Positions 7,765-14,635 of a DNA stretch of 31,194 nucleotides are shown piece by piece (positions within the stretch are counted from its first letter, which is position 1; the number at the start of each line of letters is the position of its first letter). Source of the stretch: Clostridiales bacterium (GTDB lineage: Bacteria; Bacillota; Clostridia; Oscillospirales; Acutalibacteraceae); contig DXYG01000008.1 of the NCBI GenBank assembly GCA_019415925.1, forward strand, positions 1-31,194. The letters are read 5' to 3'. The notes under the pieces were generated by a model. The model worked only from the letters and a program-made list of their open reading frames with translations, had not been told where the DNA came from and made no database searches. The position numbers were made by a program, and so were the translations under genes.

Positions 7765-9786
7765 TTGGATAATAAGAAAAAGGTACGCAATCTGCTTCTT
7801 TATTTGGGAATACCGATTCTGATAATTTTAGCTGTTGCAATGCTTTACGGCTCTCGACAGACCGAGACGCCCAAAACTTCCGAGCTTGTGCAGTATTTTG
7901 AAAAGGATATGGTTGACAGCTATACCATAAACTACGGTTCGGGCGTAATTGAAATCACGCTCAAAGAGGGCGAAAGCGCAATTGTCAGTAAGGAGAACTC
8001 AACCTCACCTACAAAGGTTGTTGAAACTACAACGCCTGCCGAAACAACTCCGTCGGGGTCATCAGTACCCGGCAAAAAGGCAAAGCAGGTAGTTGTTAAA
8101 GGTCAGCTTGCCGACATTCAGCGATTCCTTGATGACGTCAAGCCCTATCAGGCTTCTGCCGACGAGGCTATAACCTACAACCTTGTCCGTGCAAGCGACA
8201 ATTCGCTCTTAATGGAGCTTATTCCCACAATTCTTCTCACCGTGCTCTTTATCGGCGCATGGATATTCATTATGAGGAAGATGAGTGCAGGCGGTCTTGG
8301 CGGCAAGGAAATGAACTTCGGCAAGGCTAAAATAAAGAATACAAACGACGAAAAGCGCAAAACTACCTTTGACGACGTTGCAGGCGCAGACGAAGAAAAG
8401 GAAGAGCTTGCAGAGGTTGTTGAATTCCTCAAGGCTCCCGACAAGTACAACAAGCTCGGCGCAAGAATCCCCAAGGGCGTGTTGCTTGTAGGACCTCCCG
8501 GAACTGGTAAAACCTTGCTTGCAAGAGCAGTCGCAGGTGAAGCAGGCGTTCCGTTCTTCTCAATTTCGGGTTCCGACTTTGTAGAAATGTTCGTTGGCGT
8601 AGGTGCGTCCAGAGTACGTGACCTCTTCGATCAGGCAAAGAAAAACTCACCTTGTATTATTTTCATAGATGAAATCGACGCAGTAGGTCGCCAGAGAGGC
8701 GCAGGTCTCGGCGGCGGCAACGACGAGCGTGAGCAGACTCTTAACCAGTTGCTCGTTGAAATGGACGGCTTTGGCGCAAACGAGGGTGTAATTCTCATTG
8801 CCGCAACTAACCGTCCCGACGTTCTTGATCCCGCACTTATGCGTCCGGGCAGATTTGACCGTCAGGTAATCGTAAGTTATCCCGACGTAAACGGACGTGA
8901 GGCTATCTTAAAGGTTCACGCACGCAAAAAGCCGCTTGCTCCCGATGTTAAGCTCAAGACAATTGCAAAGACAACCGCAGGCTTTACGGGCGCAGACCTT
9001 GAAAACCTCCTCAACGAAGCCGCACTTCTTGCCGCAAGAAAGAACAAAAAGGCAATTACAATGCAGGAAATTGAGGAAGCAACAGTCAAGGTTGTAGTCG
9101 GTGCTGAGAAAAAGTCAAAGGTAATGAGCGACAAGGAAAAGAAGCTGACTGCATACCACGAGGCAGGCCACGCAATTCTCTTTGATAAGCTTGAAACTCA
9201 GGACCCTGTTCACGAAATTTCAATTATCCCCAGAGGTATGGCAGGCGGTTACACAATGCCGCTGCCTAGTGAGGATAAGTCGTACAACTCAAAGAACGAA
9301 ATGCTCGAGGATATTGTTGTTTGCCTTGGCGGACGTGTTGCAGAGGCGCTCATTCTTGACGATATTTCAACAGGTGCGTCAAACGATATTGAAAAGGCTA
9401 CCAAGACAGCACGTTCAATGGTTACAAAGTACGGTATGACCAAGGAACTCGGCTGTATCTGCTACGGTACCGACAACAGCGCAGTATTCCTCGGCAGAGA
9501 TATGGGACGTACTCAGGACTATTCCGAGGCTACGGCTGCTAAGATTGACGAGCTTGTTTTGAAGATTGTAAATGAAGCTTACGATAAGGCTGAAAAGATT
9601 CTCAGCGAGAACATTGACAAGCTCCACGAGATTGCCGCTTATCTTATCAAGCACGAGAAGATGGGAAGCGAGGACTTTGAGGCTGTAATGAACGGCACAT
9701 ATGTTGAGCCGATAGAGGTTGAAGAGAGTGAAGAAACAGAAGAAGCTGTTTCCGATAATACAAATTCTGAAACCGAGGAAGAATAA
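7765..9786 (+). CDS. ftsH: ATP-dependent zinc metalloprotease FtsH
   Basis: FtsH is a membrane-anchored hexameric AAA+ protease that degrades misfolded membrane proteins and regulators. Membrane helices lie at about 10-29 and 150-170. Cytoplasmic motifs are Walker A GPPGTGKT at 243-250, Walker B IIFIDE at 298-303, the second region of homology around 347-366 (ATNRPDVLD, RPGRFDRQ), and zinc site HEAGH at 465-469. The external loop carries a Ser/Thr/Pro-rich insertion at about 79-104, and the C terminus is a Glu-rich tail. It starts at TTG 7765 with AGGAG at 7751-7755. 673 aa is slightly long for the family because of these additions. Confidence 0.96.
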   Translation: MDNKKKVRNLLLYLGIPILIILAVAMLYGSRQTETPKTSELVQYFEKDMVDSYTINYGSGVIEITLKEGESAIVSKENSTSPTKVVETTTPAETTPSGSSVPGKKAKQVVVKGQLADIQRFLDDVKPYQASADEAITYNLVRASDNSLLMELIPTILLTVLFIGAWIFIMRKMSAGGLGGKEMNFGKAKIKNTNDEKRKTTFDDVAGADEEKEELAEVVEFLKAPDKYNKLGARIPKGVLLVGPPGTGKTLLARAVAGEAGVPFFSISGSDFVEMFVGVGASRVRDLFDQAKKNSPCIIFIDEIDAVGRQRGAGLGGGNDEREQTLNQLLVEMDGFGANEGVILIAATNRPDVLDPALMRPGRFDRQVIVSYPDVNGREAILKVHARKKPLAPDVKLKTIAKTTAGFTGADLENLLNEAALLAARKNKKAITMQEIEEATVKVVVGAEKKSKVMSDKEKKLTAYHEAGHAILFDKLETQDPVHEISIIPRGMAGGYTMPLPSEDKSYNSKNEMLEDIVVCLGGRVAEALILDDISTGASNDIEKATKTARSMVTKYGMTKELGCICYGTDNSAVFLGRDMGRTQDYSEATAAKIDELVLKIVNEAYDKAEKILSENIDKLHEIAAYLIKHEKMGSEDFEAVMNGTYVEPIEVEESEETEEAVSDNTNSETEEE

Positions 9787-9810
9787 TTCCACAAAAGAAT
9801 AATTAATCTG

Positions 9811-9832
9811 ATAGCCTCCTTCGGGAGGCTAT
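9811..9832 (+). terminator. Hairpin with UUCG tetraloop after ftsH
   Basis: ATAGCCTCC (9811-9819), TTCG, GGAGGCTAT (9824-9832) form a perfect 9-bp stem with a stable UUCG loop, 25 bp after the ftsH stop. No T-run follows, so it may protect the 3' end more than terminate. Confidence 0.55.
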
Positions 9833-9840
9833 TGCAGAAT

Positions 9841-9861
9841 GTAGGGGCGTATAGATTCGCC
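9841..9861. repeat. Possible truncated GTAGGG-type repeat
   Basis: GTAGGGGCG followed after eight bases by CGCC forms a short GGCG/CGCC inverted repeat. The GTAGGG edge matches the palindromes at 2133, 4259, 14157 and 19843. Too short to be sure; it sits between the ftsH hairpin and the uvrA ribosome-binding site. Confidence 0.3.
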
Positions 9862-9877
9862 AAAATGGGGTTGAAAA

Positions 9878-12703
9878 ATGGCACAGGATAAAATAATTGT
9901 CAGAGGGGCAAAGGAACATAACCTTAAAAATATTGACGTTGAAATCCCGAGAAATCAGCTTGTTGTAATTACGGGACTTTCAGGCTCGGGAAAAAGCTCG
10001 CTTGCGTTTGACACTATTTACGCAGAGGGACAGCGCCGCTATGTCGAAAGCCTTTCATCATACGCAAGAATGTTTCTCGGTCAGATGGACAAGCCGAACG
10101 TTGAAAGCATAGAGGGGTTGTCGCCAGCAATTTCAATTGACCAGAAAACAACTTCCAAAAATCCACGTTCAACTGTCGGAACGGTAACCGAAATCTACGA
10201 TTATCTTCGTCTTTTGTACGCAAGAATCGGCGTTCCGCACTGTACGGTCTGCGGCAGAGAAATCCGTCAGCAGACGGTTGACCAGATTGTGGATAAAATA
10301 ATGTCTTATGACGAGGGTACTAAAATTCAGGTTTTAGCACCCGTTGTAAAAGGCAGAAAGGGCGAACACGCAAAGGTGCTCGACAGCGCAAGAAAGTCAG
10401 GTTTTGTGCGTGTACGTGTTGACGGAATAATCTATGATTTGTCAGAGAAAATTCCGATAGAGAAAAATAAAAAGCATAATATCGAGGTGGTTGTTGACCG
10501 CCTTGTAATTAAACCTGAAATAACGTCACGTCTTGCCGACAGTATAGAAACGGCTTCAAAGCTTGCAGGAGGACTTATTGTAGTTAATTTCTCGGGTGGT
10601 GAGGACGTCACCTTTTCGCAGAAGTATGCCTGTCCCGAGCACGGCGTGAGCATTGACGATTTGTCGCCTCGTATGTTTTCATTCAACAATCCGTTCGGTG
10701 CGTGTCCTAAGTGTACGGGACTCGGTGTGTTTCTGAAGATTGACGAGAACAAAATAATTCCCGATTGGAATAAAAGTATAAAGGACGGCGGCATAAAGGG
10801 AAGCGGCTGGGCTATGGAAGGCAGTTCAATTGCTACAATGTATTTTGAGGCGCTCGCTAAAAAATACAACTTCTCTCTATCAGAGCCGCTGAAGAACATA
10901 CCAAAAGAAGTTATAGATAAAATTCTCTACGGAACAGGCGACGAAAAACTTATAATAAACCGCAAATCTGTTTACGGAAGCGGAAGCTATGAACAGAGCT
11001 TTGAAGGCATAATCAACAACCTTGAACGCCGTTACCGTGAAACAAGCAGTAACTGGATAAAGGACGAAATCAGCTCATATATGACAGAAATTCCTTGCGA
11101 CGAGTGCCACGGCGAACGCCTTTCAAAGGAGAGCCTTGCCGTAACAGTCGGCGGAATCAATATTTCACAGTTTTGTAAAATGTCGGTAGTTGACGCACTC
11201 GATTTTGTAAAAAAACTTGAGCTTACCGAAAAGGAGCATATTATTGCCGAGGAAATAATCAAGGAGATAATCGAAAGGCTCAACTTCTTAAAGAGCGTAG
11301 GTCTTAGTTACCTCACACTTTCGAGAAGCTCGGGAACATTATCGGGCGGTGAAAGCCAGCGAATCAGGCTTGCAACGCAGATAGGCAGTTCATTAATGGG
11401 CGTTCTCTATATCCTCGACGAGCCGAGCATCGGACTTCATCAGCGTGATAACGAAAAATTGCTGAACACCCTCAAACGTCTGCGTGACCTAGGTAATACG
11501 GTGATTGTCGTTGAGCACGACGAGGACACTATGTATGCCGCCGACTGCATTGTTGACGTAGGTCCGGGTGCAGGAATACACGGCGGTCAGATTGTCTGCA
11601 CAGGTGACGTAAACAAAATCAAAGCCTGTGAAAATTCAATCACAGGTCAGTACCTAAGCGGAAAACGCTGTGTTCCGGTTCCCGAAAAGCGCAGAAAGGG
11701 CAACGGAAAATTCCTTGAAATCAAGGGCGCCGTGCAGAATAACCTTAAAAATATAAATGTAAAAATCCCGCTTGGCGAGCTTGTCTGCGTAACAGGTGTT
11801 TCGGGTTCGGGAAAAAGCTCGCTGATTAACGAAATCCTCTACAAAACACTTGCACGTGAGCTGAACGGTGCAAAGACAATTTCGGGCAAGCATAAGGAGA
11901 TTAAGGGACTTGAAAATCTCGACAAGGTAATCGCAATCGACCAGAGTCCGATTGGCAGAACACCCCGTTCAAATCCTGCAACGTATACAGGTTTGTTTAC
12001 AGATATAAGAGCATTGTTTGCATCAACGCAGGACGCAAAAATGCGCGGCTTTACTCAGAGCAGATTCTCATTTAATGTAAAGGGCGGTAGGTGCGAGGCT
12101 TGTCAGGGCGATGGAATCATCAAGATTGAAATGCACTTTCTCTCTGATGTTTACGTTCCCTGCGAGGTCTGCAAAGGCAAACGCTACAACCGTGAAACGC
12201 TTGAAGTCAAGTACAAGGGCAAGTCAATCAGCGACGTGCTCGATATGTCGGTCGAAGAGGCAATGGAGTTCTTTGCAAATATCCCGAAAATTTACAGAAA
12301 GCTCAAAACTCTGTTTGATGTCGGACTCGGTTACGTAAAACTCGGACAGCCGGCAACAACGCTTTCGGGCGGTGAAGCACAGAGAGTCAAGCTTGCAACC
12401 GAGCTTTCAAAGCGCAGTACGGGCAAGACGATTTATATTCTTGACGAGCCGACAACAGGACTTCATATTGCCGATGTTCACAGGCTTGTTGACGTGCTTC
12501 AGCTCCTTGTTGAGGGCGGAAATACTGTTGTGGTAATCGAGCATAACCTTGATTTGATAAAGACAGCAGATTATATAATAGACCTCGGTCCCGAGGGCGG
12601 AGATATGGGCGGAGAAATTGTGGCGCTCGGAACTCCCGAACAGGTTGCTGAAAACGAAAAATCCTTTACAGGACAGTATCTCAAACCACTGCTGAATAAA
12701 TAA
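9878..12703 (+). CDS. uvrA: UvrABC system protein A (excinuclease subunit A)
   Basis: UvrA is the damage-sensing ATPase of nucleotide excision repair; it loads UvrB on lesions. The 941-aa length is normal. Walker A GLSGSGKSS is near residues 33-41 and a second, GVSGSGKSS, at 640-648. ABC signatures LSGGE occur in both halves. The distal zinc finger has C739, C742, C762 and C765. The first zinc-finger region reads CPEHG...CPKC, with His in place of one Cys. ATG at 9878 is preceded by GGGG. It appears monocistronic: uvrB is not adjacent, and a strong terminator follows at once. Confidence 0.97.
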   Translation: MAQDKIIVRGAKEHNLKNIDVEIPRNQLVVITGLSGSGKSSLAFDTIYAEGQRRYVESLSSYARMFLGQMDKPNVESIEGLSPAISIDQKTTSKNPRSTVGTVTEIYDYLRLLYARIGVPHCTVCGREIRQQTVDQIVDKIMSYDEGTKIQVLAPVVKGRKGEHAKVLDSARKSGFVRVRVDGIIYDLSEKIPIEKNKKHNIEVVVDRLVIKPEITSRLADSIETASKLAGGLIVVNFSGGEDVTFSQKYACPEHGVSIDDLSPRMFSFNNPFGACPKCTGLGVFLKIDENKIIPDWNKSIKDGGIKGSGWAMEGSSIATMYFEALAKKYNFSLSEPLKNIPKEVIDKILYGTGDEKLIINRKSVYGSGSYEQSFEGIINNLERRYRETSSNWIKDEISSYMTEIPCDECHGERLSKESLAVTVGGINISQFCKMSVVDALDFVKKLELTEKEHIIAEEIIKEIIERLNFLKSVGLSYLTLSRSSGTLSGGESQRIRLATQIGSSLMGVLYILDEPSIGLHQRDNEKLLNTLKRLRDLGNTVIVVEHDEDTMYAADCIVDVGPGAGIHGGQIVCTGDVNKIKACENSITGQYLSGKRCVPVPEKRRKGNGKFLEIKGAVQNNLKNINVKIPLGELVCVTGVSGSGKSSLINEILYKTLARELNGAKTISGKHKEIKGLENLDKVIAIDQSPIGRTPRSNPATYTGLFTDIRALFASTQDAKMRGFTQSRFSFNVKGGRCEACQGDGIIKIEMHFLSDVYVPCEVCKGKRYNRETLEVKYKGKSISDVLDMSVEEAMEFFANIPKIYRKLKTLFDVGLGYVKLGQPATTLSGGEAQRVKLATELSKRSTGKTIYILDEPTTGLHIADVHRLVDVLQLLVEGGNTVVVIEHNLDLIKTADYIIDLGPEGGDMGGEIVALGTPEQVAENEKSFTGQYLKPLLNK

Positions 12704-12718
12704 TTTTATAAATTTTTT

Positions 12719-12756
12719 GAAAAGTTGCATAAAAGTATGCAACTTTTCTTTTTTTT
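12719..12756 (+). terminator. Intrinsic terminator of uvrA
   Basis: GAAAAGTTGCATA (12719-12731), loop AAAG, TATGCAACTTTTC (12736-12748), then eight Ts. A perfect 13-bp stem with a T-run, 15 bp after the uvrA stop: a textbook rho-independent terminator. It separates uvrA from the lysis cassette starting at 12780. Confidence 0.93.
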
Positions 12757-12779
12757 GCCCTGTAAGTGGAGGTGATAAA

Positions 12780-13037
12780 TTGAGCGAACAGATTATTCTG
12801 GCGTTGCTTTCGTTTGCAGGCACACTAATCGGCACGCTTGCAGGCATATTTGCAACGTCAAGGCTGTCAAATTACAGGATAGAACAGCTCGAAAAAAAGG
12901 TTGACAAGCATAATAACCTGATTGAGCGTGTATATCTTATTGAACAGCACGAAGCGGTGATTGAAAACAAGCTGAAAACAGCCGACCACCGCATTTCAGA
13001 CCTTGAAAACGAACAAAATCAGAGCATTACCGTATGA
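12780..13037 (+). CDS. Small membrane/coiled-coil protein of a phage-type lysis cassette
   Basis: Predicted 85 aa. An N-terminal hydrophobic helix (about residues 4-23, IILALLSFAGTLIGTLAGIF) is followed by a charged, heptad-like segment to the C terminus (YRIEQLEKKVDKHNNLIERV and beyond). This layout, just before a holin and an amidase, resembles small XhlA/hemolysin-type accessory proteins of phage and PBSX-like lysis modules, although the membrane helix is at the opposite end from XhlA. I chose TTG 12780 because a strong GGAGGTGAT lies at 12768-12776; the longer upstream reading would run through the uvrA terminator. No promoter is visible between that terminator and the start. Function is inferred from context only. 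Confidence 0.7.
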   Translation: MSEQIILALLSFAGTLIGTLAGIFATSRLSNYRIEQLEKKVDKHNNLIERVYLIEQHEAVIENKLKTADHRISDLENEQNQSITV

Positions 13038-13056
13038 TAATAGTGTGCGGTAATGC
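13024..13056 (+). promoter_or_regulatory. Hairpin spanning the junction before the holin gene
   Basis: GCATTACCG (13024-13032) and CGGTAATGC (13048-13056) form a perfect 9-bp stem with a 15-base loop that contains the stop codon of the upstream small gene. The 3' arm ends about 6 bases before the holin AAAGGA site. It has no T-run. It could couple or damp holin translation, which is inference. Confidence 0.45.
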
Positions 13057-13077
13057 ACATTGAAAGGACATCAGATT

Positions 13078-13314
13078 ATGAAAAAATTAAATTTATGTTT
13101 TACAAAAAACTGCCTTATCCGTGCTTTGCGTACGTTTTTGCAGACTGCAATCGGCTATGTTCTTACAAATATTACGTTATATTTAAGCGGATTGAATTTT
13201 GCCGACGGCGACGTAGTAAAAAACGCATTAATAGGTCTTGCAATTTCTGCTTTGTCAGCAGGAGCGGCGGCAGTAATGAATATTGAAAAAGGGGAAGTAG
13301 ATAAGAATGGCTAA
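13078..13314 (+). CDS. Phage-type holin (r1t-like)
   Basis: Holins form membrane lesions that release or activate endolysin. The 78-aa product has a basic N terminus, then ALRTFLQTAIGYVLTN, a short linker with NFADGD, and a second hydrophobic segment ALIGLAISALSAGAAAVMN ending in a charged tail: two membrane helices. The RTFLQT region followed by these helices recalls the lactococcal phage r1t holin family. ATG 13078 follows AAAGGA at 13063-13068; an upstream TTG at 13060 would leave no site. It overlaps the amidase gene by 8 bp, as is usual for holin-endolysin pairs. Confidence 0.75.
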   Translation: MKKLNLCFTKNCLIRALRTFLQTAIGYVLTNITLYLSGLNFADGDVVKNALIGLAISALSAGAAAVMNIEKGEVDKNG

Positions 13315-14092
13315 AAGAATATATTTAAGCCCGTCAAACCAGTTCAGCAACTCTTATGCAACGGGCAAGACAAACGAAATGGCGCAGTGCGATAAAATTG
13401 CAAAAGCAACAGCAACGGCGCTTAAAAGATGTGGCTTTGAGGTGAAAGTCGGCAAATCTGGCGACAGTATGCAGAATCGCTGTAGTGAATCAGACAGCTT
13501 TAACGCCGACATTCATATGCCGATTCACACTAACGCCTATAACGGACAGGTTACGGGAGGAACGAGAATTTTCTGCCTTAATTCAAACGGCAGAAAGGCT
13601 TGTCAGGCAATTCTGAATGAGCTTGGCAAAATCTCACCCGGCACAGCCGACAGCATAACCTATCAGACAGGGCTCTATGAAATCAACGTACCAAAGGCGC
13701 TCACAGTTTACGTTGAGTGCGAATTCCACGACACAAAGACAGGTGCAAGCTGGATAATCAATAACACTTCAAAAATCGGCGAGGCAATCTGCAAAGGACT
13801 CTGCTCATATTTCGGCGTAAAGTATACAGCGGCATCAACAGGCACGAGCAGTTCATCAGGCAGTTCAGGCACTTCATCAGCCTTCAAAAGCTATATAGTA
13901 AGAATCACACCCTCCGACGGTGTTAATATCCGAAAAGGCGCAGGAACAGACTACGCCATTGTAGGCGCGATCGCACAGGGCGGCGCATATACAATCGTTG
14001 AAGAAAAAACAGGCAAGGGCGCAACAAAATGGGGCAAGCTTAAAAGCGGCGCAGGTTGGATAGCCCTCGACTACACCGAAAAAATCAATTAA
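13307..14092 (+). CDS. N-acetylmuramoyl-L-alanine amidase with C-terminal SH3 domain (endolysin)
   Basis: Predicted to cut the amide bond between MurNAc and the peptide stem of peptidoglycan. Residues 4 to about 170 look like an Amidase_3 domain: E24 in KTNEM, ADIHMPIHTNA with H70 and H74, and VYVECEFHD with E137. The usual first zinc ligand in a DPGHGG-like motif is replaced by LSPSNQ, and no His occurs before residue 70; I recall the same LSPS variant in other clostridial amidases. A Ser/Thr/Gly linker (about 176-192) leads to a bacterial SH3 domain (about 195-260, VNIRKGAGTDY, WGKLKSGAGWI) for wall binding. There is no signal peptide, fitting holin-dependent release. The start overlaps the holin stop by 8 bp. 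Confidence 0.87.
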   Translation: MAKRIYLSPSNQFSNSYATGKTNEMAQCDKIAKATATALKRCGFEVKVGKSGDSMQNRCSESDSFNADIHMPIHTNAYNGQVTGGTRIFCLNSNGRKACQAILNELGKISPGTADSITYQTGLYEINVPKALTVYVECEFHDTKTGASWIINNTSKIGEAICKGLCSYFGVKYTAASTGTSSSSGSSGTSSAFKSYIVRITPSDGVNIRKGAGTDYAIVGAIAQGGAYTIVEEKTGKGATKWGKLKSGAGWIALDYTEKIN

Positions 14093-14100
14093 AAGCAAAA

Positions 14101-14132
14101 GAGCTTGCCCTGAAAAATATCGAGGCAAGCTC
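14101..14132 (+). terminator. Hairpin after the lysis cassette
   Basis: GAGCTTGCC (14101-14109) and GGCAAGCTC (14124-14132) form a perfect 9-bp stem with a 14-base loop, beginning 9 bp after the amidase stop. No T-run follows, so termination is uncertain. Confidence 0.5.
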
Positions 14133-14156
14133 GATTAGTGTATGTGCTAAATAAAC

Positions 14157-14235
14157 GTAGGGAACAACCCCTGTGTTGTTCCTAACGGAAATTCATCTAA
14201 CTTTACTTAGGAACGACACGGGGGTCGTTCCCTAC
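14157..14235. repeat. 79-bp nested palindromic repeat, copy 1
   Basis: A 28-bp left arm (14157-14184, GTAGGGAACAACC...) faces a 28-bp right arm (14208-14235, ...GTCGTTCCCTAC) around a 23-bp centre. Each arm also folds on itself: GGAACAAC with GTTGTTCC on the left, GGAACGAC with GTCGTTCC on the right. A second copy of identical length is at 19843-19921. It looks MITE-like or REP-like. No coding capacity and no clear target-site duplication were seen. It lies between the lysis cassette and the XRE gene. Confidence 0.85.
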
Positions 14236-14260
14236 AATTCGTATAAAAAGGTAATAATAT

Positions 14261-14304
14261 AAAACAAAAAGCGATAATCTTACACACAGTAAATTTATCG
14301 CTTT
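14261..14304 (-). terminator. Terminator of the XRE gene
   Basis: On the - strand AAAGCGATAA and TTATCGCTTT (between 14304 and 14268) form a 10-bp stem followed by TTGTTTT. The 5' arm overlaps the XRE stop codon. The + strand sequence also ends in a T-rich run, so it may act in both directions. Confidence 0.65.
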
Positions 14305-14503
14305 ATTTTTTGTCAGTAAGTCCAAGAATATAATCTGTGGTTGTATGATAATATTTTGCTATTGCGATAAGAACTTCTGTAGGTAAATCTCTTTGTCCGA
14401 GTTCATATCTTGAATAAGCTACTTGGGAACATTTTAAATATTCTGCAAGATCCTTTTGCAAAAGGTCATTATCCTCTCTCAATTCCCGAATTCTTCTGTA
14501 CAA
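14303..14503 (-). CDS. XRE-family helix-turn-helix repressor
   Basis: A 66-aa protein that is almost wholly a Cro/C1-type HTH domain: LREDNDLLQKDLAEYL, then the recognition region CSQVAYSRYELGQRDLP, and LIAIAKYYHTTTDYILGLT at the end, all typical of XRE regulators. There is no effector domain. The TTG start at 14503 has GGTGGTGA just upstream; no in-frame ATG is available nearby. It is transcribed divergently from the dockerin gene, and the shared region carries a consensus promoter and three related dyad sites. It is therefore probably the repressor of that promoter and of itself. Confidence 0.85.
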   Translation of the reverse strand: MYRRIRELREDNDLLQKDLAEYLKCSQVAYSRYELGQRDLPTEVLIAIAKYYHTTTDYILGLTDKK

Positions 14504-14534
14504 TCAAATCACCACCATAAGATGATTGTATAAC

Positions 14535-14599
14535 AAACCAAATCGGTATATTGACATATAAACCAAAATGGTTTATAATAGTGTAAACCATTTTGGTGT
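14535..14599. promoter_or_regulatory. Three operator-like sites at 25-bp spacing
   Basis: AAACCAAATCGGTAT (14535-14549), AAACCAAAATGGTTT (14560-14574) and AAACCATTTTGGTGT (14585-14599) are variants of a dyad ACC-A-AAA-T-GGT, and their starts are exactly 25 bp apart. Site 2 fills the -35/-10 spacer of the rightward promoter, site 3 covers the expected transcription start, and site 1 abuts the -35 and the likely leftward -10 (TACAAT, - strand, 14525-14530). Expected binding sites for the adjacent XRE protein; this is inference from layout. Confidence 0.7.
14551..14579 (+). promoter_or_regulatory. Consensus sigma-A promoter of the dockerin gene
   Basis: TTGACA (14551-14556), 17 bp, TATAAT (14574-14579): both hexamers perfect and the spacing optimal. 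The start would be near 14586, about 50 nt before the ATG at 14636. Such a strong promoter is consistent with control mainly by a repressor. Confidence 0.88.
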
Positions 14600-14635
14600 A
14601 TCTTATGTAAATAAAAGAATCAGGAGGAAAAGTTA

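Noticed and set aside
9182..9439. Overlapping frames in other phases inside ftsH, uvrA, glmM and other genes
   Set aside because: They are shadows of strongly conserved genes, lack ribosome-binding sites and show no recognisable domains.
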